A stretch of 64,000 nt of DNA, taken from NCBI RefSeq assembly GCF_949987535.1, contig NC_080066.1, positions 135,388,335 to 135,452,334 on the forward strand. Direction: 5' to 3'. Below, piece after piece: positions 46,067 to 57,956 of this stretch. This stretch comes from Balaenoptera acutorostrata (lineage: Eukaryota; Chordata; Mammalia; Artiodactyla; Balaenopteridae). Position 1 is the stretch's first letter. Each line of letters begins with the position of its first letter. The translations under genes and the position numbers were made by a program. Below the pieces are notes generated by a model. It did no database searches and was not told the DNA's origin. It was given only the letters and a program-made list of their open reading frames with translations.

Positions 46067-46364
46067 TATTTTTGGCTGCGTTGGGTCTTAGTTGCTGCAC
46101 ACAGGCTTTTCTCTCGTTGCGGTGAGCGGGGGCTACTCTTCATTGCGGGCTTCTCATTGTGGTGGCTTCTGTTGTTGCAGAGCACGGGCTCTAGGCGCAC
46201 GGTCTTCAGTAGTTGTGGCCCGCTGGCTCTAGAGTGCAGGCTCAGTAGTTGTGGCACATGGGCTTAGTTGCTCCGCGGCATGTGGGATCTTCCCGGACCA
46301 GGGCTCGAACCAGTCTCCTACATTGGCAGGCAGAATCTTAACCACTGTGCCACCAGGGAAGTCC
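46067..46364 (-). mobile_element. CHR-2-like SINE
   Basis: Duplication 'tgtggttagatttt' (46053) / 'tgtggttagacttt' (46365). It lies 70 bp from the previous SINE in the same orientation. Confidence 0.96.
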
Positions 46365-46378
46365 TGTGGTTAGACTTT

Positions 46379-46639
46379 GAAGTGCCTTGCCACCTGAAAC
46401 ATCTACCCTGATTTTATCTAATCTATTAGCTTATGAATAGAATTAAAGAGCTTAGGAAAATCAAAGTATAATTCATTGTGGACTAGCCAAATAATTTTCT
46501 GTATGGATAATGATGGCCAAAAAAAGCATAAGTTTAATTATTATCAGGAAAACAGGGGAGTTTGAGATGCAGGATAGAAAAACTCCCAATAATACAAACT
46601 CTGGGGAGTATTTTGATATTAAGTAAAACATCCTAAAGC
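46379..46639. other. Unassigned DNA
   Basis: Nothing recognised. Confidence 0.35.
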
Positions 46640-47640
46640 AATTGGTATAATTTTTATTCAACGGTATTGAGTGTCTGTAACATATGGTTTGGGGCCTGGT
46701 AGATATAACAGTGAACAAAATTAAGTCTTTTCCTAGAGCTGATGTTCTAGCAGAGGAAAGATGCACCAATATAGACACATCAGGAGGGAAGGAGAAAGTG
46801 CTGCAGAGAATGTAAAGAAGGGGTAAAGGGAATAGGGAATGCAGGGGAGTAATACTCCTTTATGTGGATGGTCACGGAGTGTCTCTTGAGAAGATGACAT
46901 TTGAGCAAAAATGTGGAAGAAGTCAGAGTGACACAGGTAAGTATCTGGGGGAAGAAGCAGAGGGAACAACAGCAAGTGTAAAGGCTCTGAGGTGGGATTG
47001 TGCTTTGAGTGTTTGACAAAGATCAAGAAGGCCAGTCGCGTTGGAACAGAGTAAGCAAAGGGGGGAGAGACGAGTAAGGAATGAGAGATGGTGGGGTGTC
47101 ATCGTAGGGGAAACCATTGAAGGGTTTGGCATTGAAGATGATATTGTTGAATTTCCCTTTTTCCTTATAGGATCACTCTGGCTGCTGAGTTTGAGAGTAG
47201 ACCATATGGGGAGTAAGAGTAGAATTGAGAGAGACCAATAGGAGACTCATGCAGGTGAAAAATGCTAGTGGTTTAGCAGGGTAGTAGCAGTGGAGGTGGT
47301 GAACGGTAGTTGCATTTTGATTATATTTTGAAGGTAGAGCCAATGGGATTTGCTGATGTGGTTGTGAGAGGGAAAAGGGGGTCAAGGATGATTCAAGGGT
47401 TTTTGGCTTTAACAATTGGAAAAAGGATTGATGTTTACTAAAATGGGAAAGATTTTGGAAGGGTGGTTGTGGAACGTGCACAGGGAATCAGGATTTTGTC
47501 TTGGATGTTTTGAGTTTCAGATGCTTATTAGATATCCAAGTGGAGATTTAGAAAAGTTAGTTTACAGACCCGGAGCCCTGGAGAGAGGTTGGGAGCTGGC
47601 CACTTTGTGCACTGTGTAGGTTATTTTTAGAAATGTTAGA
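46640..47640 (+). repeat. Ancient interspersed repeat, family not assigned
   Basis: Contains phrases seen in a widespread old mammalian repeat: 'gatgacatttgagcaaaa', 'aacagcaagtgtaaaggctc', 'ggatcactctggctgctgag', 'tattagatatccaagtggag'. I cannot name the family with confidence. Opposing frames at 46733-47132 and 47173-47481 are by-products of this repeat. Confidence 0.55.
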
Positions 47641-48489
47641 CTGGGGGTGGGGCACTTAAGGTGCCAGTTCCCAAACTGTTTGAGGCACCCTGAGGCATCA
47701 TAGCCAACTTGGGTTGCTGCAGGTTACTTTCAGATTTCCAGGAAAGCATTACAGATGGTGCATGTGCTTGATGTGTGTTTTTTTAAAGTTTTAAAAAAGA
47801 TGTTTGAGTTATGTGCATGTGTGTGTCCTGTGCTGCTGGGATCAACTGAGTGCAGTTTTGTATGTGCGCCTAGTGTTTCTCACAGAAGAAATCCTACGTA
47901 AGCAAACACAAAATTCATAGTTTACTCAATTTGTTCCCCAGTATATCAGTCAATCCCGTATAGCAGAACTGATTTTACTTATTTAGAAGTTCTTGGAGGG
48001 TGGGGTAGAGACTCTGTCCTGAAAGGTAGAGAACCACTGCCTGGAGGGCCAGGAAAGGGCTGATGGGTATTTGTGCAAAATGTCTTTAAAAAGCAGTTTA
48101 TTTCAAAAATTCTTGCATATTTTGCATTCTTTCTCTAATGTATTATCCCATTCTTAAACCTTAAAAATGATTCAAATTAATGCCATGGAGTAACATTTGT
48201 GGCAAGAATGAATGGTTAAGTAGGCTCTTCTCTTTCAAGTTAGTATACTATTCAACTTTGAGATAAGATGACTCTCAGAAAATTAGGGAGAGTTGAGTAG
48301 TATTGGATGCAATCAGACATCTTTAGAAGGAATATAATCTAGCAAATGAGCAATTAGAGAGATTTAGATCAACGGAACTAGTTCAAACTCAGAAGAGTAG
48401 GAACACCTAGGAAGTTAAAATCCATTTAGTTAATCAGCTGAAGAAAGTATGTAATAAATGGAAGTTGATTAGGCCTTAAGGAGGAGCTT
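47641..48489. other. Unassigned DNA, possibly old transposon debris
   Basis: 'cagttcccaaactgtttgag' at about 47661 and 'agagaaccactgcctggagg' at about 48027 resemble the ends of old hAT-type elements, but the middle is unfamiliar. Confidence 0.3.
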
Positions 48490-48504
48490 AAAAACAAAAA
48501 TTTA

Positions 48505-48800
48505 GGGCTTCCCTGGTGGCGCAGTGGTTGAGAGTCTGCCTGCTAATGCAGGGGACACGGGTTCGAGCCCTGGTCTGGGAAGATCCCACATGCCACGGAG
48601 CGACTGGGCCCGTGAGCCACAATTGCTGAGCCTGCGCGTCTGGAGCCTGTGCCCCGCAGCGGGAGGGGCCGCGGTGGAGAGAGGCCCGCGCACCGCGATG
48701 AAGAGTGGCCCCCGCTTGCCGCAACTGGAGAAAGCCCTCGCACGAACCGAAGACCCAATACAGACAAAAATAATAAACAAATAAATAAATAAAAAAAAAC
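48505..48800 (+). mobile_element. CHR-2-like young SINE
   Basis: Duplication 'aaaaacaaaaattta' at 48490 and 48801. Head with 'gcgcagtggttgagagtctg', CpG-rich body, no 24-bp internal duplication. Confidence 0.96.
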
Positions 48801-48815
48801 AAAAACAAAAATTTA

Positions 48816-50350
48816 AGCCACGTTTGTCCAGCCTTTAGGAGAGAGAGGGGTGTGGGAAGAGGCTGAATCTTCCTGTGTTGAGTGAGCTCTTTGCCGGGGG
48901 CGGGGTGGTATATAGAAATTGATTATAGCTTGGTTGAATTCTTCCTTAGATTCTTCTTTCTTTATTTTTTTCATGTATAACCCAAACCTCCTGGTTTAAT
49001 ATCAGAAAGAGGGGACAGTATGAATGGAGGACTCAGGTGTTCCAATTTCTGAAATTGGAATTTTGATCCCCATTACGACTTAATAAATTGACACACTGAT
49101 TTATAGTATGAGCTAGCCTTGGGAGCCTTGCCAACTCAGAGCACAGTGATAAAAGTGGGTTTCTGGTCCTCCATCAGTGTGTGAAGTTATGGCTAGGTGG
49201 TCATCTCATGATTCCTTTGTGATTCTCAGGATTTATAATTCTAGCACTAAGGAGGTACTATTCAGGAAACCAAATAAATATCACACAGTTTTTTGTTTTG
49301 AGCATGAAATAAAAGAATTGCATGATCTTAAAGGATATTTAACCAAGTTTTGTGTTTCTTGAAATTTTTGAAACACTCCATTTCTTTCTATTCAGTATTG
49401 TTTTGGAGAGTCACTGAATTTTCTTTGTTTCTGGACTTTGTGGGATGTGGGTAGACATGTGACGGTGGGATAGAATTAAAATACCTGTGTAACTTTTTTA
49501 AAAAGGCATTTGGGATTTAAAAAAGAAAATTTCACAATAATTTGATTTTTCTAATAAAATTTGCCTATTTTAAGAGGATTTTCTCTTAGCCTCTTGAGCC
49601 TTCACATTTCCTCTAGTCCTAGTTTTATGCTAGGAAAAATGTTAATTTCAGTGCTTTTTTTTTTTTTTTTAACCTTATGACTAGCCTTTGTTTTCATGTT
49701 GAGTTCAATCAAAGATAATTGTTTTCTTCTTTGATTAGCTTGTTCTTTGTTCCTCTAACTACTGATGACCCTCCCTTCCCTTCCCCATCTTCCCAAATAA
49801 GAGCCTGTGGAAGGCATTTATCTATAGTTTTGATTTGCGTGTTTTCTGTAACCATTAAAGAAATTTAGAGCTGAGTGGCATCAGATAGCCATGATGTCAC
49901 TTTTCTCTTTCTATCCAAATTAGTTTTTAGTATTGAAATTTGAGGAAATACTGTGCACTTAGGCTAACAGTGAGTGACCTACAGAATAATCTACCTATTT
50001 TTAACTTAATTCCTGGGTATTCTTCCTTTCCCTGTATTATCTCAATCTCTCCTTTATTTTTTTTTGTGTGTGTCTCCATAAATATCCTTCTAAAATTTGT
50101 TTCAAATCTATTTAGAGTATTTCAGGAATGGTTTGAGCACATACCAGGATCAGAGTCAGTGTTCAAAAAGACCTTGCTTTTTGTGCCATTTTGCTTCTGT
50201 GTGTTATCCTGATAGTCTCATCTCATTTCTGGATTTGTCATATAAATGGGCACTCACATTCTTTCTAATGGGTTTTATTTATTACATTTTTGTTTCATGA
50301 TACAGTGACTAAACATAGCTTTCTGAAATCTTATGCCTATATATTATCAT
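48816..50350. other. Unassigned DNA
   Basis: 1.5 kb without a recognised element. Short G-rich tract at 48894-48907. Confidence 0.4.
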
Positions 50351-50379
50351 TAGTACATGATGCATATACTTCTTGCTTC

Positions 50380-50565
50380 CCTTTCCCTCCATAGATAACT
50401 TTATGTATCATATGCTTTATTCATCTGTCTCTCACCTAGAACACAGGTTTGATGAGAATGGGGATTTTTGTACTTGCCCACTGCTCTATCCCCAATTTCT
50501 GGAAAAGTTCCTGGTACTATCTACTGTAGATGCTCAATAATACTAAGTGAATGAATGAAAGATCT
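50380..50565 (+). mobile_element. L2 LINE 3' end
   Basis: 'ctcacctagaacacaggttt', then 'atgagaatggggat', and the terminus 'atgctcaataatactaagtg' with 'aatgaatga'. Confidence 0.75.
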
Positions 50566-51000
50566 GTTCGATAACTTAGCTGTCTAACTGTGAGATTTGA
50601 ATAAAAGGAGAAATAATTGCTTGAACATTCAAATTAGAGGCTAGAAATTGTTTTATACTTGTGATGTGAAATGGAAGAAAATTCACCAAGGTTTAGGATT
50701 GGTGAAAATTCCCAAAGGTAAGGGGCCCGATCTCTTTACGCCCCTCCAGATGGTAGCCATTTGAGTGCAACTACCAGTGTTGCCGATCTGGATGAGGATG
50801 GGCCTACCTTTTTTGTAGTTTTAATCAAATCACTGTAGTATACACTTACATATTAATAGTTTTTCCTGTGCGGCTCTTATCCTCTCTTTTACTGAATAAC
50901 TTCTGGTCTTGGAGCAGTGTTTTGTAAATTTGAGGAACATGTGAATCCCATCCTAAGGAAGAAATTTACTGAGGCCCTTCAATATGAGTAGAATTGAAAT
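50566..51000. other. Unassigned DNA
   Basis: Nothing firmly recognised. Confidence 0.35.
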
Positions 51001-51007
51001 TTTTGTA

Positions 51008-51131
51008 GGGAATTCCCTGGTGGTCCAGTGGTTAGAATTCCACGTTTCCACTGCTGAGGGCCCGGGTTCAATCCCTGGTCAGGGAACTAAGATCCCGCAA
51101 GCTGCGTGGCGCAGCCAAAAAAGAAAAAAAT
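51008..51131 (+). mobile_element. CHR-1-like short SINE
   Basis: 'attccctggtggtccagtgg' head, 'gggttcaatccctggtcagg' B-box region, 'gcgtggcgcagcc' end and A tail. Confidence 0.94.
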
Positions 51132-52788
51132 AAATTTTTTTTACATTACATTATAATGTAGTTAAATATATAATGAACAAAACTAGTAAACCTTGTATGC
51201 TTCTAGATCTTAGGCAACTATAAAGAGCAAATAGGTACATAATATATACAATACTTCAATATTATTTTGATGTTAGTTTGAATAAAGTTTGAAAAACTAG
51301 ATTGATACATGCAATATAAATGCTGACATTCAATCTGCATATTCTTATGTGTTTGTCGTGTTTTAAAGATATGTGACTGTGATAACTCACTCTCAACTTT
51401 TTCTCCATTTGAACTGCTGCTGAAACCTTTGCTCACATTGTTTGGCTTTCATTTTGCCCTCATTAAATTAGGGTTTCAAGCATATGGCAGCATATCTGTA
51501 GGTATTAAATAATTATTTTCTAAGCGAATTCAGGAACTGAAGAATATCCTATATGATTATGCTTTGGTGTTTAATATTTTTCTCACCTAAACATTCCACT
51601 CAGTAGAAGTAAGAATTATAGTGAATGTTACTCTCCATGAGGGCATTGTTATGTGCAACACTGAATAGACTGATTTAAAGGGTCTATTTATATGGGAACC
51701 TGGGTCTAGCACTATCACCTCTCCATAAGTTCCCAGGTAATGCAGGTTAGCTTCTGGTTTGCCCCTGGGTAATTTTTCGTTCTTTGCTAATCACTGTAGA
51801 AGATTTTTCAGATACAAAGCTCTTTCTCAGATTGTCTTTTACTACGCTTTTTAAAACTGGGAGGGAAGTGTTTAATACAAGATGAGACTGAATGTCAGTT
51901 CCTGAAATAAAACATATTGTAGAATGTTTTCATAAGGAGAACTTGGTGAACCTCTTTATTTAAATCTTTTATAACTTAAAATGTGTGTTTAAAATTTTTA
52001 GCGTGTCAGAAAATGTTGACCTCTGAAGTAATGACTACATCACTACTGTGATCTTGAGCAAGTTTCAGTTTCTGGACTTTTATCTCCTTTTTCAGCACAG
52101 TGGTTGCAGGCTGTGAACTACAAAAACACTGAGGAATATGAAGTTTGTGGTGACGTGAGGGCCACAAGGGGACAGGTGGGCATGCAGAGATGGGGAGAAA
52201 GAAGGAGCAGCTGGTACAAAGGCCCCAAGATGCAGATGAGCTGAGGAACAGAAAGAGGGCCAAGTGAGATGTTTGTAAAAGTGCTTTGTAGATACAAAAC
52301 ATTCCTTACAGCTCAGGTGCTGTTATGTTTAGGGAAGATGTTTGTTTTCTTTTTCCAGTGGGCTATGTTTGTTAGCTACAGGGCCATCTTGCCTAGGGAG
52401 TAGGATCCTGCTTTGAGGATGGAAAGCAAGAGTTGGACCCATGAGTCACAAATTCTAGCAGTTTGTGAATTAGGATTTCTGTTAGTTTATTTGTGCTAAT
52501 AATCTTTTATATAAGATTGGGCAGTAGGAAAGAGGAATAAGCTTATTACTAGAAATTTTTGGGGAAGGAGTTTTGTATCATTTCTAATTCCTACCATGTT
52601 TGGTTTTGCTTGCTGTGTATAGTTTTGCATCTATTATAAATCTGATCTTGGGTGTCAGTTTTTCCTTTGTGGTTTGGTTTGTTAACAATTGAAGTACCTA
52701 AGGTTCTGGGTGTGAACTCTGCATGCTTTATAACTAATTTAGAACCAGGGAAGTTAGGGTTTTCTATTGAAGTAATTAAAGCATTGTG
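51132..52788. other. Unassigned DNA
   Basis: 1.65 kb. The 98-codon minus frame at 52006-52302 has no family features. Nothing recognised. Confidence 0.4.
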
Positions 52789-52819
<31 letters not shown>

Positions 52820-52846
52820 TATAAACTTTATATATATATATATAAA
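52789..52846. repeat. (TA)n(CA)n(TA)n microsatellite
   Basis: TA run, CA run, then 'taaacttta' and a second TA run. Not attached to a visible SINE. Confidence 0.95.
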
Positions 52847-52962
52847 CTTACACAGAAATAACCAAATCATGATAATAGGACATAATTTATGGTTTTATAT
52901 ACCTTAAAGATGGAAGTTTTAAAAATTTCTTGGTGTCTTCTTTTCTAGTTTGGAAATTTATT

Positions 52963-53024
52963 ATACATTTATTATACATTATACATTTTGTTAATGCTGT
53001 TTATTATACATTTTGTTAATGCTG
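52963..53024 (+). repeat. 25-bp tandem duplication
   Basis: 'attatacattttgttaatgc' occurs at about 52977 and 53002, period 25, preceded by further 'ttattatacat' partial units. Confidence 0.85.
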
Positions 53025-54087
53025 ATGTTGGTTTGGCTTTTTTTTTTTTTTAATCTATATGTAAACATGACCTTAGACAGCTGTGTTTAATATAGTAAAG
53101 AGTCATGGGGAGACTTTACAGTGTTTCTTGTTGGGACTTAGTGTCTATGTATTTTAGTATTTAAAGGATGTGGTTTGGGGCTTTGAAAATGAGGAGGAGG
53201 TTGCCTAACTCATAGCTGAATGCCTGCATATCTAGGTTGTTCTGTCCTGGAGGTTATTAGTGACATGAAAGTTTTGTTTTTTGTTTTTTTTTAAATTTCT
53301 TTTTATTAGTCTGGTGTGAAAAAAATGAAAGTTGTTTTTATTCTAGTTAAAGTGACAGTATTAAGTATTGTGGCTCTGTGTGTTTGCGCATGGCTGAGAG
53401 TAGGATTTTCTTTAAAATCTGATGTTGCATAGGAATGTTTTAGGTAACTAGAGTGCTGGAAGAGAGCTGCTGCTCAAGCCAAACTAATTTTTGCTTTGCA
53501 GAAAAGTGGCTTGGAGAGTCTCTGTGTCTCCACCTCATGAACCTCCCATCTCTGAGAGAGCAGGGTGCTAGATCAGGAAATGATGGGTGGAGTTGCTTAA
53601 TTGCATCAACTTCCTGGGCTGCCCAAGCATTGATTAGTCAGACACTCATAATGTTCCATTTAAGAGGTTCTTGCTGATTGGCTGGTTTCTTTTAAGTCCT
53701 TAGGTTTGACATTCATGCTTACGAAAACCCTTGCCATGTGCAAGGCACTTTGCTGCATGCTCTATGAGAGATACAGAAAGGAGTAAGAGTATTCTTACCT
53801 TTCAGGAGCTTACAGTATCGTAGGGGAGATGAAGACAAGATAGACCATGGTAAGTGTCCCAAGGGAGTAGTTCTGGGAATTCAAGCAAGGCTTATAGTAA
53901 CCATTGATGGGTGTGGGTGGGGCTGTGGATGAGACCTGGGCAGGGAAGGGCCCAGTTGGGTTTCAGTAGTTCCTGTAGGTAAAGAGTGACAAAGATGTTG
54001 TTAGGTAGGGAAGAAAGGTCAAATGGCTACTGTGAAGGTGAAGGAAAAAGGAGGAGGAGGCAGAAGCTATTAATCATAAGCACTGAG
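53025..54087. other. Unassigned DNA
   Basis: 53728-53840 ('tgcaaggcactttgctgcat', 'ttcaggagcttacagtatcg') may be an ancient repeat of the 46.6-kb type. Nothing else recognised. Confidence 0.35.
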
Positions 54088-54220
54088 ATTTCCCCAAAAT
54101 TCTGTCCAAAATTGTTTATGTGCATACTCTGGCATTTTTCTGGGCCAGAGAACTCAGACCTTTTCTCAGATTCTGAAAAGGATCCAGGGTCCAAGAAGAT
54201 TGAGAACCATTGTGCTGAGT
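54088..54220 (+). mobile_element. Probable old hAT-type DNA transposon fragment
   Basis: 'tggcatttttctgggccaga', 'tctcagattctgaaaaggat' and the terminus 'agattgagaaccattgtg' resemble old hAT-derived repeats. Family not assigned. Confidence 0.45.
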
Positions 54221-54851
54221 TATCAACCTTAGATGACTGAGAGGATGTTGAGGCTTTGTAGAGAAACAAGGAGGTCATGTGGAACAGTTCTCCTTGTGGG
54301 AGGTAGGGTGGGATTTGGGGGAACTGAGCTTTTGAAATGGTCCCCCTAGGGGGGCAGGTTGCCTTGTCAAACTGGGTGTCCCACCTACCAAGTTAGGTGG
54401 GTCCATTAATAACCCTGTATGACCCTGAAGGGCAGCTGTTTTCAGGAGCTCCTTAACATTATTTCCCCCTTTATTTGGAGTTCAGATTGATGAAGATGTG
54501 GGAGACGAGGATGCTATTGTAGAATAGTTCTGGCATTTACTTTTCATGGAGCTCTTGCTGTGTGTAAAGGGTTCCGTGCTTGATCCAATGGGGTATTTAT
54601 AAAATATCGGACAGGGAATTGCCCTTAAGGAGTTGATGGTATTGTAATGCTTTTCCTTTGGCTTTTTGTTCAGCTTGGATCTGTGTTCAGTTATCTTCAG
54701 GTCTTTGACCATTTCCTGGGCAAAGAGAAACACTTCTATTAAAATAAACTTGAAGTGACTTTGGTCTGTGACAGTTATAAATATACTGTACTTATAATTA
54801 GGAACCTCTGTACAACTGATTTAGTGACTTCTGGACAAATCATTTGACTCG
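54221..54851. other. Unassigned DNA
   Basis: Nothing recognised. Confidence 0.35.
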
Positions 54852-54863
54852 TCTATTAATTGT

Positions 54864-55154
54864 TTTTTTTTTTTTTTTTCTTAATTTATTTATGGCTGTG
54901 TTGGGTCTTCGTTTCTGTGCGAGGGCTTTCTCCAGTTGTGGCAAGCGGGGGCCACTCTTCATCGCGGTGCGCGGGCCTCTCACTATCGCGGCCTCTCTTG
55001 CTGCGGAGCACAGGCTCCAGACGCGCAGGCTCAGTAATTGTGGCTCACGGGCCTAGTTGCTCCGCGGCATGTGGGATCCTCCCAGACCAGGGCTCGAGCC
55101 CGTGTCCCCTGCATTGGCAGGCAGACTCTCAACCACTGCGCCACCAGGGAAGCC
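54864..55154 (-). mobile_element. CHR-2-like young SINE (arm of an inverted pair)
   Basis: Perfect duplication 'ctattaattgtt' at 54852 and 55155. Faces the plus-strand SINE at 55248 across about 93 bp. Confidence 0.97.
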
Positions 55155-55247
55155 CTATTAATTGTTATATGAATGTATGTGTTTGTATACACACACATGG
55201 CCTCATTTAAAATACTATGAAGCACATTTTAAAAATGACCTAGTGGG

Positions 55248-55592
55248 GGGGCTTCCCTGGTGGCGCAGTGGTTGAGAATCTGCCTGCTAATGCAGGGGAC
55301 ACGGGTTCGAGCCCTGGTCTGGGAAGATCCCACATGCCGCGGAGCAGCTGGGCCCGTGAGCCACAATTGCTGAGCCTGCGCGTCTGGAGCCTGTGCCCCG
55401 CGACGGGAGGGGCCGCGATAGAGAAAGGCCCGCGCACCGCGATGAAGAGCGGTCCCCGCACCGCGATGAAGAGTGGCCCCCGCTTGCCGCAACTGGAGAA
55501 AGCCCTCGCACGAACCGAAGACCCAACACAGCCAAAAATAAATAAATAAATAAATAAAATCAAGTAAAAACTTTAAAAAAAAAAAAAAAAAA
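55248..55592 (+). mobile_element. CHR-2-like young SINE, stacked and inverted-pair member
   Basis: Perfect 17-bp duplication 'aaaaatgacctagtggg' at 55231 and 55593. Has the 24-bp internal duplication and the same diagnostic bases as the left part of the SINE at 12154. Confidence 0.97.
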
Positions 55593-55608
55593 AAAAATGA
55601 CCTAGTGG

Positions 55609-55717
55609 GAATTCCCTGGCCGTCCAGTGGTTGGGGCTCCACGCTTCCACTGCAGGGGGCACGGGTTCGATTCCTGGTTGGGGAACTAAGATCCCACATG
55701 CTGCGTGGCATGGCCAC
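55609..55717 (+). mobile_element. CHR-1-like short SINE, stacked on the previous target site
   Basis: 'attccctggccgtccagtgg' head, 'ggttcgattcctggttgggg', 'tgcgtggcatggcc' end. Its right flank 'aaaagacctag' (55718) is a third, diverged copy of the 'aaaatgacctag' site. It was therefore first, and the young SINE later hit its left duplication. Confidence 0.92.
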
Positions 55718-55749
55718 AAAAGACCTAGCACATAGTATTCATTACACTT

Positions 55750-55920
55750 AGTTGGTCAGCTTCCACATTTGTGAAATGGGAATAATAAATAATAATAATA
55801 ATTTTATGTATCTCATAGAATTGTCCTGAAGATGAAACTAATACATATACATACATAATCAAATTCTTTAGAATAGTGTACAGCTTAAGTACTCAATAAA
55901 TATCAACAGCTACATTATTA
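55750..55920 (+). mobile_element. MIR 3' half
   Basis: 'cacatttgtgaaatgggaat', 'tctcatagaattgtcctgaa' and 'agtactcaataaatatcaac' follow the MIR order. (AAT)n growth at 55785-55800. Confidence 0.7.
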
Positions 55921-56594
55921 ATAATAACATTTTAATATTAATACTATCATTTCCCCTACCCCATGAGTGAATGTGAGGCGACTATTGTTGTAAAAGAATT
56001 TGCAGTAAGATGTCTTTAAATAGTAAAATTCCCTATGTATTTATTTAAAAATTTATGTTTATCTTTAAAGTTGTGGAAGTTAAGTGCACTTATACAAGGC
56101 AGAGTCAGGTATTAATTAGGCTGCGCATTTAGGTTACAGCATGAGGGATTGAAAGCCATATTTGTTTAATTAAGAAATGGGTTGATTGGCCTTGACCACT
56201 GTTGTCTTTCAGTTCTTTTTTATTTGACTGCCTATGTGTTTGTCTCCCTTTTCTTATCTTTTTTGTGCCTTCTGGTTTATTTCCTGTTCAGTTTTCAGTA
56301 AAGGGTGTGGAGTAGGGCAAGAAGAACTTATGTTGGTTGGTGCCCTGGGTCTGAACCAGGAAGGAGTGCTGCGTCAGACAGCCTGGGGCTTAGTGGGGAT
56401 GGACTTAACAATGATCCCTGCAGAGCTGCCCTACCCAGGGAACCTGTGAATTCCACAGTTTCTCACTCCAGATCAGATGGTATGCAGCTCCAACTGTGTG
56501 TGCATAATGAACATTTCTGGGCTCATTCATCCATTGTTTACAAATGCTTCCATTTATTTATTTCCCCTTTTAAATATGAGAAAATTTAGTTGTG
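55921..56594. other. Unassigned DNA
   Basis: Overlapping frames at 56234-56589 have no family features. Confidence 0.35.
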
Positions 56595-57250
56595 TAACAA
56601 AAATACAGAGCTAGAATGATAAAACCCCACTTTGCCATTGCCCAGCTTCAACAATTTATCACCTCATGGCCAATCTTGCTTGATTTATACTCTGAATCTC
56701 TTCTTCTCCCCCATATTGTTTTGAAGACATCGTATCATTTAAGCTAAAAAGATTTTAGGATGTATATCTAAGGGATGAGGACTTCAAAATACATACATAC
56801 ATATATGTTAATTTTTATGGTATGTCTGTTTGACTGAGGATCCACATATTTGGCTGATTGATTGGTTAAATATCTTAATGTGTAGGCTCCCCTCTCTTTC
56901 TTTCTCCCCCCAGCCCCCCTTCCATCTTGGAATTTGCTTGAAGAAACCAGTCTTATTTTGTTCTATAGTTTCCCCTCAATCTAGATTTTGCTATTTTGTA
57001 TTCCTCAAGTTTTTAGCATATTTCTCTGTCTCCTGCATTTCGTCTGAGGCTGGCTTTAAAGGATTAACCAGATTAGAATAGATTTTTTTTTTTTAAGTGT
57101 CTTTTTCCCCCCATCAGGAGCATATAATGTCTGGTTGTGTTTCAGTTTTGTGATGTTAGCAGCTACTGATGATCATTGCCTAGGTCCGTTAATTCAATAA
57201 AGTTTGGAAAATGGTGATGTCTATTTCTATCATTCCTTCTATTTATTTTG
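56595..57250. mobile_element. Old LINE (L1ME-like) segment
   Basis: 'cccagcttcaacaatttatc', 'tcatggccaatcttgcttga' and 'tgcctaggtccgttaattca' belong to the same old LINE 3' region as 11.0-12.1 kb. Diverged. Confidence 0.5.
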
Positions 57251-57645
57251 AATCAAAACCTGTCGGGAAATAAAATTTAAGGCATTTAATGGCTTTAAGT
57301 GTATTTTATTTTGAATAAATATTTATTTGAATTAATATTCTCTCTCTCTCTGACTTTGTAGCAGTGGTTAAAATATAGTACATGATTTGGTGTTGAGATG
57401 TGCAATATGCTATATTGGGTAGCTGATAACTTCAGAATGACTTCAAACCCATGTAGTTCACCTAGTTAGGAAATTACCTTAGAGTGCTTAAAATATGTCT
57501 GCTTAGTATAGTTAACTTTGGTATTACTTACTGAAGACCTTGGTTTCAAAATTGTGCAGTTTTTTTGTAAAATTGTAGAAGGGAGGCTTGGAAGATGATC
57601 TGATTTTGTTGAGTTTTTTAGTCCTATTTCATAACTGCCACGTTT
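57251..57645. other. Unassigned DNA
   Basis: Nothing recognised; (TC)n at 57340-57352. Confidence 0.35.
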
Positions 57646-57659
57646 TACATTTGAGTATT

Positions 57660-57942
57660 TGTTTGTTTTGTTTTTATTTGTTTATTATTCATATATTTTT
57701 TGGCTGCATTGGTCTTCGTTGCTGTGCATGGGCTTTCTCTAGTTGTGACGAGCGGGGGCTACTCTTCATTGCATTGCGGTGACTTGTTGCAGAGCACGGG
57801 CTCTAGGCGCGTGGGCTTCCGTAGTTGTGGCGCACAGGCTTAGTTCCTCTGCGGCATGTGGGATCTTCCCGGACCAGGGCTCGAACCCATGTCCCCTGCA
57901 TTGGTAGGCGGATTCTTAACCACCGCGCCACCAGGGAAGCCC
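57660..57942 (-). mobile_element. CHR-2-like SINE
   Basis: Perfect duplication 'tacatttgagtatt' at 57646 and 57943. The tail-proximal part has an internal deletion (about 57770-57785) compared with full copies. Confidence 0.96.
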
Positions 57943-57956
57943 TACATTTGAGTATT

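Noticed and set aside
46733..47481. Overlapping minus-strand frames of 69-102 codons that could look like a small gene
   Set aside because: They lie inside an ancient repeat read backwards, overlap one another in different frames, and have no promoter, splice or poly(A) support.
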